64,000 bases of DNA from Sipunculus nudus (taxonomy: Eukaryota > Annelida > Sipuncula > Golfingiida > Sipunculidae), in contig CM049316.1 in NCBI GenBank assembly GCA_026874595.1, forward strand, positions 10,906,839-10,970,838, read 5' to 3'. The notes beneath the pieces were generated by a model. That model was not told where the DNA came from, searched no databases, and saw only the letters and a program-made list of their open reading frames with translations. Below, piece after piece: positions 44,841 through 57,209 of the stretch (position 1 is the stretch's first letter; every line of letters starts with the position of its first letter). Both the position numbers and the translations under genes were made by a program.

Positions 44841-47800
44841 TCACACCTGTACGCATATACGTGCACATGGTAACAAATTATACCACACAGGTACTCGCGC
44901 GCACATGGAAACAAATTATTCCACACAGGTAAGCATAAAGGCACACATGGAAACCGATTAATACACACAGGTACTCACATACGCGCACATGGAAACAAAT
45001 TATTCTACACAGGTACGCATAAAGGCGCACATGGAAATATATTATTCCACACAGGTACTCGCATACGCGCACATTGAAACAAATTATTCCACACAGGTAC
45101 GCATAAAGGCGCTCATGGAAACAGATTATACCACACAGGTACTCACATACGCGCACATGGAAACAAATTATTCAACACAGGTAAGCATAAAGGCGCACAT
45201 GGGAACAGATTGTACCACACAGGTTCTCACATACGCGCACATGGAAACAAATTATTCCACACAGGTACGCATAAAGGCGCACATGGAAACATACCACACA
45301 GCTACTCACATACGCGCACATGGAGACAAGATTATTCCACACAGGTACGCATAAAGGCGCACATGGAAACATTATACCACACAGGTACATACGCGCATAT
45401 GGAAACAAATTATTCCACACAGGTACGCGTAAAGGCGCACATGGAAACAGATTATACCACACAGGTACTCTCATACGCGCACATGGAAACATTATTCCAC
45501 ATAGGTACGCATAAATGCGCACAAGGAAACAAATTATTCTACACAGGTACGCATATAGGCACCCATGAAACAGGTACATACGCGCATATGGAAACAAATT
45601 ATTCCAAACAGGTACACATTAAGGCGCACATGGAAACAGATTATACCACTCAGGTACTCACATACGGGCAGATGGAAACAAATTATTCCACACAGGTACG
45701 CATATGGGCGCACATGGAAACAAAATTATTCACACAGGTACGCATATACGCGCACATGGAAACAAATTATACCACACAGGTACTCACATACGCGCATCTG
45801 AAAACAAATTATTCCACAAAGGTAGGCATATAGGCGCACATGGAAACAAATTATTCCACACAGGTATGCATATAGGCGCACATGGAAACAAATTATTCCA
45901 CACAGGTACGCATATAGGCGCCTATGGACACAAATTATTCCACACAGGTACTCATATAGGCGCCTATGGAAACAAATTATTCCACAGAGGTACGCATATA
46001 GGCGCACATGGAAACAAATTATTCAACACAGGTACGCATATAGGCGTCCATGGAAACAAATTATTCCACACAGGTACACATTAAGGCGCACGTGGAAACA
46101 GATTATACCACACAGGTACTCGCATACGGGCACATGGACACCAATTTTTCTACACAGGTACGCATATGGGCGCACATGGAAACAAAATTATTCACACAGG
46201 TACGCATATACGCGCACATGGAAAAACATTTTACCACACAAGTACTCTCATACGCGCACATTGAAACATTATTCCACATAGGTACGCATAAAGGCGCACA
46301 TGGAAACAGATTATACCACACAGGCACTCACATACGCGCACATGGAAACAGATTATTCCACACAGGTAGGCATAAGGGCGCACATGGAAACAGATTATTC
46401 CACACAGGTACTCGCATATGCGCACAAGGAAACAAATAATTCCACACAGGTACGCATATAGGCGCACATGGAAACATTATACCACACAGGTACATACGCG
46501 CATATGGAAACAAATTATTCCACACAGGTACGCGTAAAGGCGCACATGGAAACAGATTATACCACACAGGTACTCGCATACGCGCACATTGAAACAAATT
46601 ATTCCACACAGGTACGCATAAAGGCGCTCATGGAAACAGATTATACCACACAGGTACTCACATACGCGCACATGGAAACAAATTATTCAACACAGGTAAG
46701 CATAAAGGCGCACATGGGAACAGATTGTACCACACAGGTTCTCACATACGCGCACATGGAAACAAATTATTCCACACAGGTACGCATAAAGGCGCACATG
46801 GAAACATACCACACAGCTACTCACATACGCGCACATGGAGACAAGATTATTCCACACAGGTACGCATAAAGGCGCACATGGAAACATTATACCACACAGG
46901 TACATACGCGCATATGGAAACAAATTATTCCACACAGGTACGCGTAAAGGCGCACATGGAAACAGATTATACCACACAGGTACTCTCATACGCGCACATG
47001 GAAACATTATTCCACATAGGTACGCATAAATGCGCACAAGGAAACAAATTATTCTACACAGGTACGCATATAGGCACCCATGAAACAGGTACATACGCGC
47101 ATATGGAAACAAATTATTCCAAACAGGTACACATTAAGGCGCACATGGAAACAGATTATACCACTCAGGTACTCACATACGGGCAGATGGAAACAAATTA
47201 TTCCACACAGGTACGCATATGGGCGCACATGGAAACAAAATTATTCACACAGGTACGCATATACGCGCACATGGAAACAAATTATACCACACAGGTACTC
47301 ACATACGCGCATCTGAAAACAAATTATTCCACAAAGGTAGGCATATAGGCGCACATGGAAACAAATTATTCCACACAGGTATGCATATAGGCGCACATGG
47401 AAACAAATTATTCCACACAGGTACGCATATAGGCGCCTATGGACACAAATTATTCCACACAGGTACTCATATAGGCGCCTATGGAAACAAATTATTCCAC
47501 AGAGGTACGCATATAGGCGCACATGGAAACAAATTATTCAACACAGGTACGCATATAGGCGTCCATGGAAACAAATTATTCCACACAGGTACACATTAAG
47601 GCGCACGTGGAAACAGATTATACCACACAGGTACTCGCATACGGGCACATGGACACCAATTTTTCTACACAGGTACGCATATGGGCGCACATGGAAACAA
47701 AATTATTCACACAGGTACGCATATACGCGCACATGGAAAAACATTTTACCACACAAGTAATCTCATACGCGCACATTGAAACATTATTCCACATAGGTAC

Positions 47801-48100
47801 GCATAAAGGCGCACATGGAAACAGATTATACCACACAGGCACTCACATACGCGCACATGGAAACCGATTATTCCACACAGGTAGGCATAAGGGCGCACAT
47901 GGAAACAGATTATTCCACACAGGTACTCGCATATGCGCACATGGAAACAAATAATTCCACACAGGTACGCATATAGGCGCACATGGAAACATTATACCAC
48001 ACAGGTACATACGCGCATATGGAAACAAATTATTCCACACAGGTACGCGTAAAGGCGCACATGGAAACAGATTATACCACACAGGTACTCACAAACGGGC
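44840..48100. repeat. 42-bp minisatellite with recent 1515-bp internal duplication
   Basis: About 75 units of 42 bp typified by GGCGCACATGGAAAC, AAATTATTCCACACAGGTAC and GCATA(A/T). Two sub-variants alternate in the first part. The blocks at about 45050-46565 and 46565-48088 are nearly identical with an offset of 1515 bp; I found only a few substitutions (near 46255/47763, 46349/47864 and 46425/47940). The unit length is a multiple of three, so long repetitive shadow frames exist on both strands; they are not genes. Confidence 0.95.
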
Positions 48101-48404
48101 AGTGTTTCTTTAAATGTAGAATTAGTATAGGCGCGTAGTGTAACCACCAGGTGGGAGCGCCAATCGCATGTAAACAAAAGAATCCATTCTTGTTCGTAGC
48201 AGTTTGTCTTTTTCAGTGCGTTTTGTGTAACATCCTGTTCAGGTAAGTGGTACAGGATTACCCTGTATGACACACCGCTCGTACATTAGCGGCAGAGTTG
48301 AAAGATGTGTTGCGCCCGAAAATTTGTCATTTCGACAGTGATAAACTTCGAGGCAAGTTAACCTTGGCACAGCTGGTTAACTCTGAATAACTGGGTAAAT
48401 ATAA

Positions 48405-49560
48405 AAGTTCTATTTCAAACCCTATGAAACAAATGTGAATAGTTTGTGAAGGCATCCCGAGTATTACACAGAGAAGACTGGTTAAAAGGTCCTTCGTGGT
48501 GCCGTAAAGCCTTATCAGTCCATTTATCTCTATAGTAATAAATGCCCATCCTCAGGATGGTCTTAACACTGCGGGACTCGCACGGGGAGCCACACTTACG
48601 GTAAGGGGAAGGTAACAGTAAAGAATACGATTAGACCCACGCCGGATCCTGGTGTGGGCTAGCATATATTGAAAATCATCTTGTATCATTTGGGTTTTTA
48701 GTATAATGTGATTATTACAAATTTACGAGTAACATCCATGACGTTGCGGAGATGGCGCCTGTGCCATTGGTTTCTCATCCTTCCGCCAGAGGTCAGTTTC
48801 TACTCCAGCCCCTCCCAGGACCTCTGGTCTCCACCGATAAACTTAAAAATAAAAAAAATTTCACAATCAAAGAAAGTCTTCTGTTTGTATTGCAGATACG
48901 CCTTGCCTATGAAATGTCACTTTTTCCACCAAATCCTTCCAAAAAGTCATGTGCATGTAAAATGCTTTGAAAAAAATGGAGCCAACATTAAGTAAGTTCT
49001 ATTTCAAACCCTTCGAAACAAATGTGAATACTTTGTGATGGATTCCCAAGTATGACACGGACAGGTTAAATAGTCTTTGGTTGTGCCGTAAAGCCTTATC
49101 AGTCCTTTTATCCCTACAAACAAATGCCCATCCTCCAAAATGTCTAACACTGCGAGACTCGCACGGGGACCCACACTTGCGGAAAGGGGAAGGTAACGGT
49201 ACAGTAGTAAGGTTAGACCCACGCCGGAACCTGTTGTATTGAAATCATCGTGCGTCATTGGAGTTGTTAGTATAATGTGATTATTACAAATTTATGAGCA
49301 ACATCTTTGACGCTGCCAGAGACGGCGCGTCTACCATTGGGTGTCTCATCTTTCCGCCAGAGGTCGGTTTCTACAGTAGCCCCTCCCAGGACCCCTCGAC
49401 TCCACCGACAGACTTCAAAATAAACAAATTTCACAATCCGAGAAAGTATTCTGTTTGTATTGCTAATGCCTATGAAATGTCACTTATTCCACCAAATTCT
49501 TACAAAAACGTCGTGTGCATGTATGCTTTGAAATACATAAAGCATACACGTTTCAGTGGC
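48405..49560. repeat. 589-bp tandem duplication, diverged
   Basis: Copy 1 (48405-48993) and copy 2 (from 48994) both start AAGTTCTATTTCAAACCC and share GTGCCGTAAAGCCTTATCAG, GACTCGCACGGGGA, TAGACCCACGCCGGA, AGTATAATGTGATTATTAC and CCCCTCCCAGGACC in order. Copy 2 has more deletions near its end. The copies differ by roughly a tenth of positions by eye. No coding frame is conserved between them. Confidence 0.85.
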
Positions 49561-49569
49561 CTCTATCTA

Positions 49570-50400
49570 CTCCCTTCACTGTTTATGTACCAAAGCTGTG
49601 TAATAATAAGAACTAGTGCATTATGGGTAAATGTGTCCTTTACCAACAGTCCCTAAAGAGCAGCCCTAGTGAGGACAACTCGGCGCAGATTGGTTTCTCT
49701 CTGGTCTCTTCTGTTGTCCGTCCATATTTTAGCTTCTCCCATGGAGCAGCTTACTATAGTTTCAGGTCTTTGTACATCATATCAAAAACAGCGGTCACTT
49801 TGTGTATGACTTCACGGCGAAACTTTAAACAAATGTACTTTAAATGAATATTTTAATAGGGTTTGTGTTTGTTCTGTCATTTATTTGTAACCGTACAGAG
49901 CTGTGTACCTCTATCATATGCATAATGAAATTTTATGATAGAAAAAATTTCCCTTTAAAATGATCTTTGTGGTCTTGTTTGTGTGTGCGCTTGCAGTATG
50001 TTTGAATACAGCAGGTGATTGATGCTTTAAAGAAAACTCGCACGCCTTTTTTTAACTTCCTTGGTAGATTAAATGATTTAAATCCTTTACCCTTACCTTA
50101 AGGAACTAGATATACGTCCTGTAATAATATTCAGATCTAGATCGGTGTCTGTTCTCCCAACAAGGACCTTGTTTGCTGAGCAAATATATGAGCGGTCAAA
50201 CCACAGGAGTAAAAGGAGAGAAAACCTAACCCCCCCCCCCCCCTTCACCCTAAAAGGCACCCCCCCCCCCCTCCCTAGGATAAAAGGACCCCACCTCAAA
50301 AATTCGTACGGACAACCCCATCATGACAAAGAGGACAAAAGGCCCTCCCAGATTATCATAATTTTCATCAGTCACAACATACTTGTGGATATAAAATTTT
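49570..50400. other. no gene seen; two poly-C tracts
   Basis: AT-rich sequence with poly-C tracts at about 50230-50242 and 50259-50270 separated by a short T/A-containing stretch. No exon is recognised. Confidence 0.45.
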
Positions 50401-50414
50401 GAGTAACGTATGAC

Positions 50415-51240
50415 GGTTCAGTTTTTAGCGAACCTGTGAGCTTATGCGATGGCGCAGCGTCGTCCGTCCATCGTCAGCCGTCCGCCGTCCAGGGCTGGCT
50501 TTCCGCCGTCCATGGCTGTAAGTCAGAAACCGTCGGAGCTAGCAGCTCCAAATTACATATATTAATTAGTCACATGTGAAACTTGTTGCCCTGTAGCTTA
50601 TTATTGGGTATCTGCATTAATTTAGATTTTATAGAGAAAAAGCTTAAAAACCTTTAAAATTCTTCTTCACTGAAACTGTCCAGCCAAATTGTCCAATATT
50701 TCACAGAAATGATCCCTAGAACAATCTCTCTCAAGTTTGTTCGAATGGTTCCAGTTTGGAGATTTTTGGCTGAGTTACAGGAGGTTGAACTTAGTCATGT
50801 GTCCAAAAAGCACACTAAAATTAAAATCTCAGAAACGGCTAGAGCTATAATCACCAAATTTTATACCAATGTTTGTCACATATGTCATATCTGATTTATG
50901 AGGTATTGGTGGCGCCACCTACATTGATGTGTTTTTTACAAGCGAAAATGTAATTTTAAACTCTTCTAGCTTGTACACTGATTTAAGATGAAACTGTTAA
51001 GCTGATTGGTTTAAACTTTACAAGAAATATTCTATGGTAGGGTTCTGTCAGTTATATAAGAATAGATTGGGTAAATACAGTTTTAAAAAGCATTGTAGCC
51101 AATTGAAAAAGGCTTTCTGTATTTGAAAACAGATTTGAAAACATGCTGAGTTTCAGCAGCCAAGTCAAGAGGTCACTCAGTACAAACAGGTGGGGACCAG
51201 ACATCACCATGGCAACTGACCTGGCTCGGGGGGGGGGGGG
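50415..51240 (+). repeat. 5' part of a TTTTTAGC...GTGAGC-type element
   Basis: It begins TTTTTAGCGAACCTGTGAGC and continues CTTATGCGATGGCGCAGCGTC, GTCCGTCC and a TGTAAGTCAGAAACC start. This text type is familiar from dispersed repeats of marine bivalves. It includes one GGTGGCGCCACC at 50908 and ends near a poly-G tract at 51229. No 3' end was found. Confidence 0.55.
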
Positions 51241-51359
51241 TGTCTGGACAATGTGTCTAAACGTCTAGACACAGCGTCTAGACACAATGTTTAGATGCAG
51301 AATTCCCAGATTATTGGAACTATATCTTTCAACTGTTTGGAAAAATTTGGTTTGCATTT

Positions 51360-52376
51360 TAAGCGAATCGGGTTTATCATCAGGTAACGTGAACTGCTGC
51401 GGCCTCATTTTTGGTTGACCTCTGACCGAGGTTGAACCGTTTGACCGATCAGGCTAAAAATTTTGCACAAATGTAGCCCTTTGATAGCTTTATAACATAT
51501 ACTAAAAATGGTGGCGCCACCTGCAGGCATTTTTGCACAGCGTCCATCTGTTCATCTGCCCAAGGATAATATCACTCATATCTCAGAAATGGTTTGACTT
51601 ATTCACCCGAAATTTTGCAGGTTTATGCATCGTGGACAGCTTTCGCGATTTTATGACAGGTGGCGCCACCTACATTCACGTTTACTCTGCAGACATCCAA
51701 GCTCATATCTTGGGGAACTGTTTGACCGATTGGGCCAAAATTTTGCTTGTGTATATTTCTCACATAGCTCTTCATCATTAGCAAAACTGGTGGCCCCACC
51801 TGCAGCCACTTATTAACACCGTCTATCTGTTCATCTGCTTTGGGATAAAATCACTCATATCTCAGAAGTGGTTTGACTTATCCACCTGAAATTTTGCAGG
51901 TTTATACATCTTGGACAGCTTTCTCGATTTAATGACAGATGGCACCAACTACATTCAGGTTTTCTCTGCAGACATCCATGCTCATATCTCAGGAACCGTT
52001 TGACAGATTGCGCCAAAATTTTGCATGTGTTTAGATCTCACAAAGCTGTTCATCGTAGGCAAAACTGGTGGCGCCATCTGCAACCACTTATGCACAGCGT
52101 CCATCTGTTCATCTGCCTTGGGATAAAATCACTTATATCTCAGAAGTGGTTTGACTTATCCACCTGAAATTTTGCAGGTTTATACATCCTGTACATTTTC
52201 CTCGATTTTATGACAGGTGGCACCACCTACATTCACGTTTACGCTGCAGACATCCATGCTAATATACAACACACCTCACTCTGTTCCCCTTGCCACTTAA
52301 TCCATGCCTCACTTCACCCGTCCCACTCTGATTTCTGCGGATACACATAGTCGCTTGTCGACTACCCATATTCTAG
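51360..52376 (+). mobile_element. Helentron-like element, 5'-truncated (copy C)
   Basis: The interior and the complete 3' end match copy A: TGCGGATAC, then GTAGTCG-like hairpin with one change (CATAGTCG...CGACTAC), then CCATATTCTAG ending 52376. GGTGGCGCCACC is exact at 51510 and 51660, with variants near 51790 and 52068. The 5' inverted end is missing. Confidence 0.7.
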
Positions 52377-52379
52377 TTT

Positions 52380-55215
52380 TAAAATGTCCTAGTCTGAATC
52401 TTGCAGGTCCGAAATGTCCATTTTACTGAAATCATAATGACTAAGGTAGATATGCAGGACTATATTATTAAATTTTAAATTTTAAAAATAAACCTCCATG
52501 CATATTCCCAAACTTTGCACAGGTTCGCATTAGGCCTGTAGGCCTTGTTTTTTTAAAGATTTTTTTTAGGATAACCTGAAAATGATTCTAATTACTCTAT
52601 TTTTTACTCTATCTTTTTTAGCAGTACTTTTTACCCTCTTTTTTCAATGAAAGAATTCTGATAAATTCTATTTCTCTCTAGCCTTAACAGTACAGATAAA
52701 ACAAAAACTGGACTCTTGTCATTTTTTGTGTGCAAATGCCAAGTATGTATAATGTCGAAAATGCCCTTATCTTCATGCAGGGGGATGTGCACCTGTATGC
52801 TACTGACGTTTGTACGATATGTATACACATTTGTGATATCCGAAGCAAATCGTCACTCAATATGTGATAAAAAATGGGGAATTGATGATAATTTTACCCT
52901 TTTTTTCACTCTTTATTTCAAAGAAGTGTACTCTTTTTTCAGAGCACTTACTTTTTTTTCGATCATGAACCTTGAGCAGGCCTGCGCATACCAAATCCTA
53001 AAGTTTGTCATTTTGAGATTTATAATTAAAATATTATTGAGGCATATCGAGATGAGGGAAACTGACCGTAAACATGGCCCTTCATACGTTTTCACGATAT
53101 TCTGATGAATCTTAAAAAAATCGCCATGCTTCTCAAGAACACTTCTTTTGTTGCAAATACAATGGCATTATATTTCTCGCTTGTTAAGTTGCCAACTCTT
53201 TCCCCATATTCATTTTGTTGTTCATTCCGCGATTCCGCCACTGGGGGAAAAATTCCGGATTTGAAAATCTGTTCTCTGATTACCTGACCGATCCTTATTC
53301 TAAAGATATCCAACATTATATAATATGAAATTTTTAGAAAACGGCAAGCGTCGGTGTGAGGACTACCTGTCCGCCAAGGATCCTGTTGATCATTTTATAA
53401 ATAAGCACACTTGTGCCCGAAACTGTCACGCCGTCCGTAAACCCGAAGCGGATCCAGGGGGCGGATCATGATCCCTCTTTTCAAGCCGTCGCAACCTTTT
53501 TCTAAGCTATGAGCAATTTTTCCGGCCTGGACCCCCCCTTTTTTTCAAGGTTTTCTCATCAGTCTGAAGTATTGGGAAAGACCCCTCCTATCCAAAATCC
53601 TAGGTTCGCTCCTGCGAACGGTTTCTATGCTCAGCGATATCGCGATATGTTTTACTCGGATTTACCAGCTTCTAATTAAAAGGGCAGGTGTATCCCATGA
53701 GTCTACAGAAGTTTGATTTTTTTTCATATGTGTTGCAATATGTCAAAAAGGGTTATCCACCTCTGATTAACAAGGCATACGTGTTTTTTATATACGAATC
53801 TCACCTGATTTGGTATATAAGCTTCCTTGGTTAACTTGGATTTATATGCGTTCTACATTTGGTAATTTTGTCAAATTTCTCATGCGCAGCTGTTTCGTAG
53901 CTAAAAGTACACATTTTCCACAGTTGCCAGTCCCTTGGACATTTTATAGTTTTAAAAGAAATGATCTGCTCAAGAGATGTAAAAAAATCTTACATATATT
54001 TTGATGTATAGGCATTCTGACATCGTCTTGCAGCCCGACACTCAGACCATTATCGCATCCCATTTAAATTTGGGAATAACCGAATTTTTCTCTTGATCGG
54101 TTAAAAAACATATTTACTTTTACGCGTCAATCAATTTATATTGAATTTAGTCTTTCAGCAGGACCCATACAGCCTGCCCAGGCGCGTAAATTTCCCTTGA
54201 ATCTTATTAATTTATAATAAAATTAATATTTAAGTTTAAGAATCCTTTTAAGTAATCTTACATTAAAAGATATTAAACTTTTACAGAACTGCTGATCTTA
54301 AATTATTTTTCACCCGCCGTAGGAAGGACTGTCAGTAAAATGGCCCGGGTCTGTCCGTCCTTTCGTCCCGTCTCTTCTTGTACCAAAAATATTAAGATCC
54401 CTGCCGCTTCCGTCACGAAAGTTTGCAAGACATGACTGACATGTCATTAAAACCTGTAGGTTATAATATTCTTTTTTTTCACTCAAAACAGTAAATAAGA
54501 ACACTATCATTCAAATCATAATTATGTACATGGGTTCCTGTGAACTAGGAGAATAAAATGATTGCTGTTATATTAAATAGAATTATTTTCAAAATGTTGT
54601 TTGTGACTTGAGTTTATTTTCAAAATGGTCTCTTCATTCAAATGTTACCTATCATAATATTAAAACAATTCCAGTTGTTTGCATACCTTATGTATCAAGT
54701 ATCAATTTCCTAGCAACAGCAGGAGTTGTAAGCATAAAATGCTACATTCATATATCTTGGCCACAAACATGATACCCACCTAATTTGGATAACAGCTGAA
54801 ATAATATTTCAGTCGTTAATTGTAAGACCTGATCCTGTTGTCTCTTGTTGAATCTGTGTAATTTACAAATTACATTACGATCGATCCCAGATAAAAACGG
54901 TTATTTTGAATACCTTGAAAAGCTTCGTCTTCTGTGAGATATCATATGAATGTGTTTACTTTTGTGGGGCTGTATATTTTTTTTTATCTTTGAAATGAGA
55001 ATAAAATTGTTTCCCCAAAATTCTCGGACGAGTTCGAAAACTGGTGACTTTCACCAAATCTGCCGAGAAGTAAAATTTTTATTGACCCCATTATTAAACC
55101 TTGTATATTTTGTTCTCAAAGTTGACATACGACTTGTTTCAACTATGCTCTCGGCAGAGGTGGAAAACTGATGACCTTGGCCACTTCTTCATGGTCAAAT
55201 AAACCCAATTATTGT
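52380..55215. other. no supported gene
   Basis: AT-rich sequence without recognised exons. At about 53440-53620 a GCGGATCCAGGGGGCGGATC start and poly-C/T segment resemble the small inverted-repeat elements at 56.6 and 57.0 kb and may be a third, damaged copy. Confidence 0.4.
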
Positions 55216-55219
55216 AATT

Positions 55220-56390
55220 GTATCCGCCAAAACGAAGTTTTGCGGATACTATGTTTTTGACCGGGTTCCGCCGCCGCGTTCGTTTCCGGAGAACTCCTCT
55301 GAGACTACTGGACGGATTTTTCCGAAACTTACACAAATTATCGGGTCACATGTGAACTGGTGCCTAACCAAGTGGCCTTGACCTCTGACCTTTCCTCTCT
55401 GCCCAGCGTCCGTTTGTGCGTCTGTTTCCACACATTAACCCACATATCTCAGGAACCGTTTGACCGATCAGGAATTTTACACAAATGTAGCACTTGGATA
55501 GCTTTATAACATACATAAAAAAGGTGGCGCCACCCGCAACTACGTTTGCACAGTGTTCATCTGTTCATCTGCCTTGGGTTAAAATCACTCATATCTCTGC
55601 AGTCGTTTGACTAATTCACTTTAAATTCGGCATGCGTATACATCCTAGAAAGCTTTCTTGATTTTATGACAGGTGGCCCCACCTACATTCACAGTAACGC
55701 TGCAGACATCCAAGCTCATATTACCGAAACCGTTTGACCGATCAGGAAATTTTTTTTACACAAATGTAGCCCTTGGATAGCTTTATAACATACATATAAA
55801 TGGTGGCGCCACCTGCAGCCATTTTTGCACAGCGTCCATTTGTTTGTCTGCCTTGGGTTAAAATCACTCATATCTCTGCAGTGGTTTGACCAAATTACCT
55901 GTAATTCGGCATGCGTATACATCCTGGATAGCTTTCTTGATTTTATGACAGATGGCGCCAGCTTCATTCACGTTCACGCTGCAGACATTAATGCTTATAT
56001 CTCTGGACTTGTTTGACCAATCAGGAAAAAAAATTTACACAAATGTCGCCCTTGGATAGCTTTATAACATACACAAAATTGGTGGCGCCACCTGCAGCCA
56101 TTTTTGCACAGCGTCCATCTGTTTGTCTGATGTGGGATAAAATCACTCATATCTCTTCAGTGGTTTGACTTTTCCACCTGAAATTTTGCTTGTGTATACA
56201 TCTTGGATAGTTTCTCGTTCAAATAACAGGTGGCGCCACCTACAGTCATGTTTATGTTGCAGAGATCCATTCTAATATGTAACACATGTAACTCTATTCC
56301 CCCTTGCCACTCAATCCATGCCTCACTTCACCCGTCCTACTCTGATTTTGGCGGATACACGTAGTCGCTTGTCGACTACCCGTATTCTAG
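55220..56390 (+). mobile_element. Helentron-like element, complete (copy B)
   Basis: 5' GTATCCGCC...GCGGATAC; 3' GGCGGATAC at 56350-56358, hairpin GTAGTCG-CTTGT-CGACTAC, then CCGTATTCTAG ending 56390. It has three to four ~278-bp half- or full monomers with GGTGGCGCCACC at 55523, 55802, 56082 and 56229. It is shorter than copy A by about two monomers and has the same ends. Confidence 0.75.
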
Positions 56391-56580
56391 TTATTCAGAG
56401 TTTTACACAATGGTTTAATCCCTTTTCTCATGGAGTTTGAGGCTGCCAGCCTCACACAGGACCAAAAATAAAACTAATGTGCATATATGTATGGAAAATA
56501 CTTCATATCACGTATGGATATACATGGATATGTACTGCATGACAGGAGTGTGAAGCGGTATTTTGTGATTTATAAAAGCC

Positions 56581-56785
56581 ATCAGGGGCGGATCCAGGAG
56601 TTAAGAAAAGGCGGGTTCAAACACAGGAAGACTAATAACAAAACCTAAAAAAAGAGGTATTCATGTCTGCAAGGGGGGAGGAGGGTCCAGGCCGCAAATA
56701 TTGGTCTGAAACCCTTAAAAAAGGTTGCTGCGGCTGAAAAAGTTGGATCCGGACCCCCCCCCCCCCCCCCCAAGATCTGCTTCTG
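56581..56785. mobile_element. small inverted-repeat element with poly-C (copy 1)
   Basis: It starts CAGGGGCGGATCCAGGAG and ends AGATCTGCTTCTG, inverse of the start with mismatches. It shares the internal words CAAAACCT, GGTCCAGGC, GAAACCCTTAAAAA and poly-C with the copy at 56988. About 205 bp, non-coding. Confidence 0.55.
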
Positions 56786-56987
56786 TGCATGGAGACCAAA
56801 CGGACGTGTTTTTACACAGGTAGAAAATACAAATATCTCCTGTCATAGTCCTCTGTATAGGTCGATATTATGAGCGATTTAACACGTATATTCGCGCACA
56901 ATGGTGTTAGGCTTAACTTTAAAGCCAGTATAGGTATAATGCCCTACAACACTTAATGCAGTACTTTTACATTTACCAACAAGGGCA

Positions 56988-57207
56988 TATCTAGGATTTA
57001 GGAAAAGCAGGGGCCAAACCCGGGAGGACTAGTGACAAAACCTGAGAAAAGGTCCCCAGGTCTGATAAAAAAAAGGGGGGGGGGGAGGGGGGTCCAGGCT
57101 GCAAAAATTAGTGAGAAACCCTTAAAAAGTTTCCGGCGGCTGAGAAGAGAGAGGGAGGAGGAAAGGTCTAGAACCCCCCCCCCCCCCCCCTTCTGGATCC
57201 GCTTCTG
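56988..57207. mobile_element. small inverted-repeat element with poly-C (copy 2)
   Basis: Left end GGGCATATCTAGGATTTAGG; right end TTCTGGATCCGCTTCTG. It matches copy 1 throughout, including the poly-C tract near the right end. The family is GGGGCGGATCCAG-type. No target duplication was recognised. Confidence 0.55.
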
Positions 57208-57209
57208 AA

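Noticed and set aside
20819-48100. CRISPR arrays
   Set aside because: The 39-bp and 42-bp units are contiguous, with no unique spacers, in a clearly eukaryotic intron and intergenic setting.
48217-48242. 26-nt micro-exon between CTTTTTCAG and CAG|GTAAGTGG
   Set aside because: The splice sites are good but nothing upstream or downstream gives a coding context, and a 26-nt match is easily fortuitous.
44878-48273. Long open frames (up to 207 codons) on both strands in the 42-bp array
   Set aside because: The same effect: repetitive HMETNYSTQV-like peptides in overlapping phases, no start context, no splice model, no known domain.
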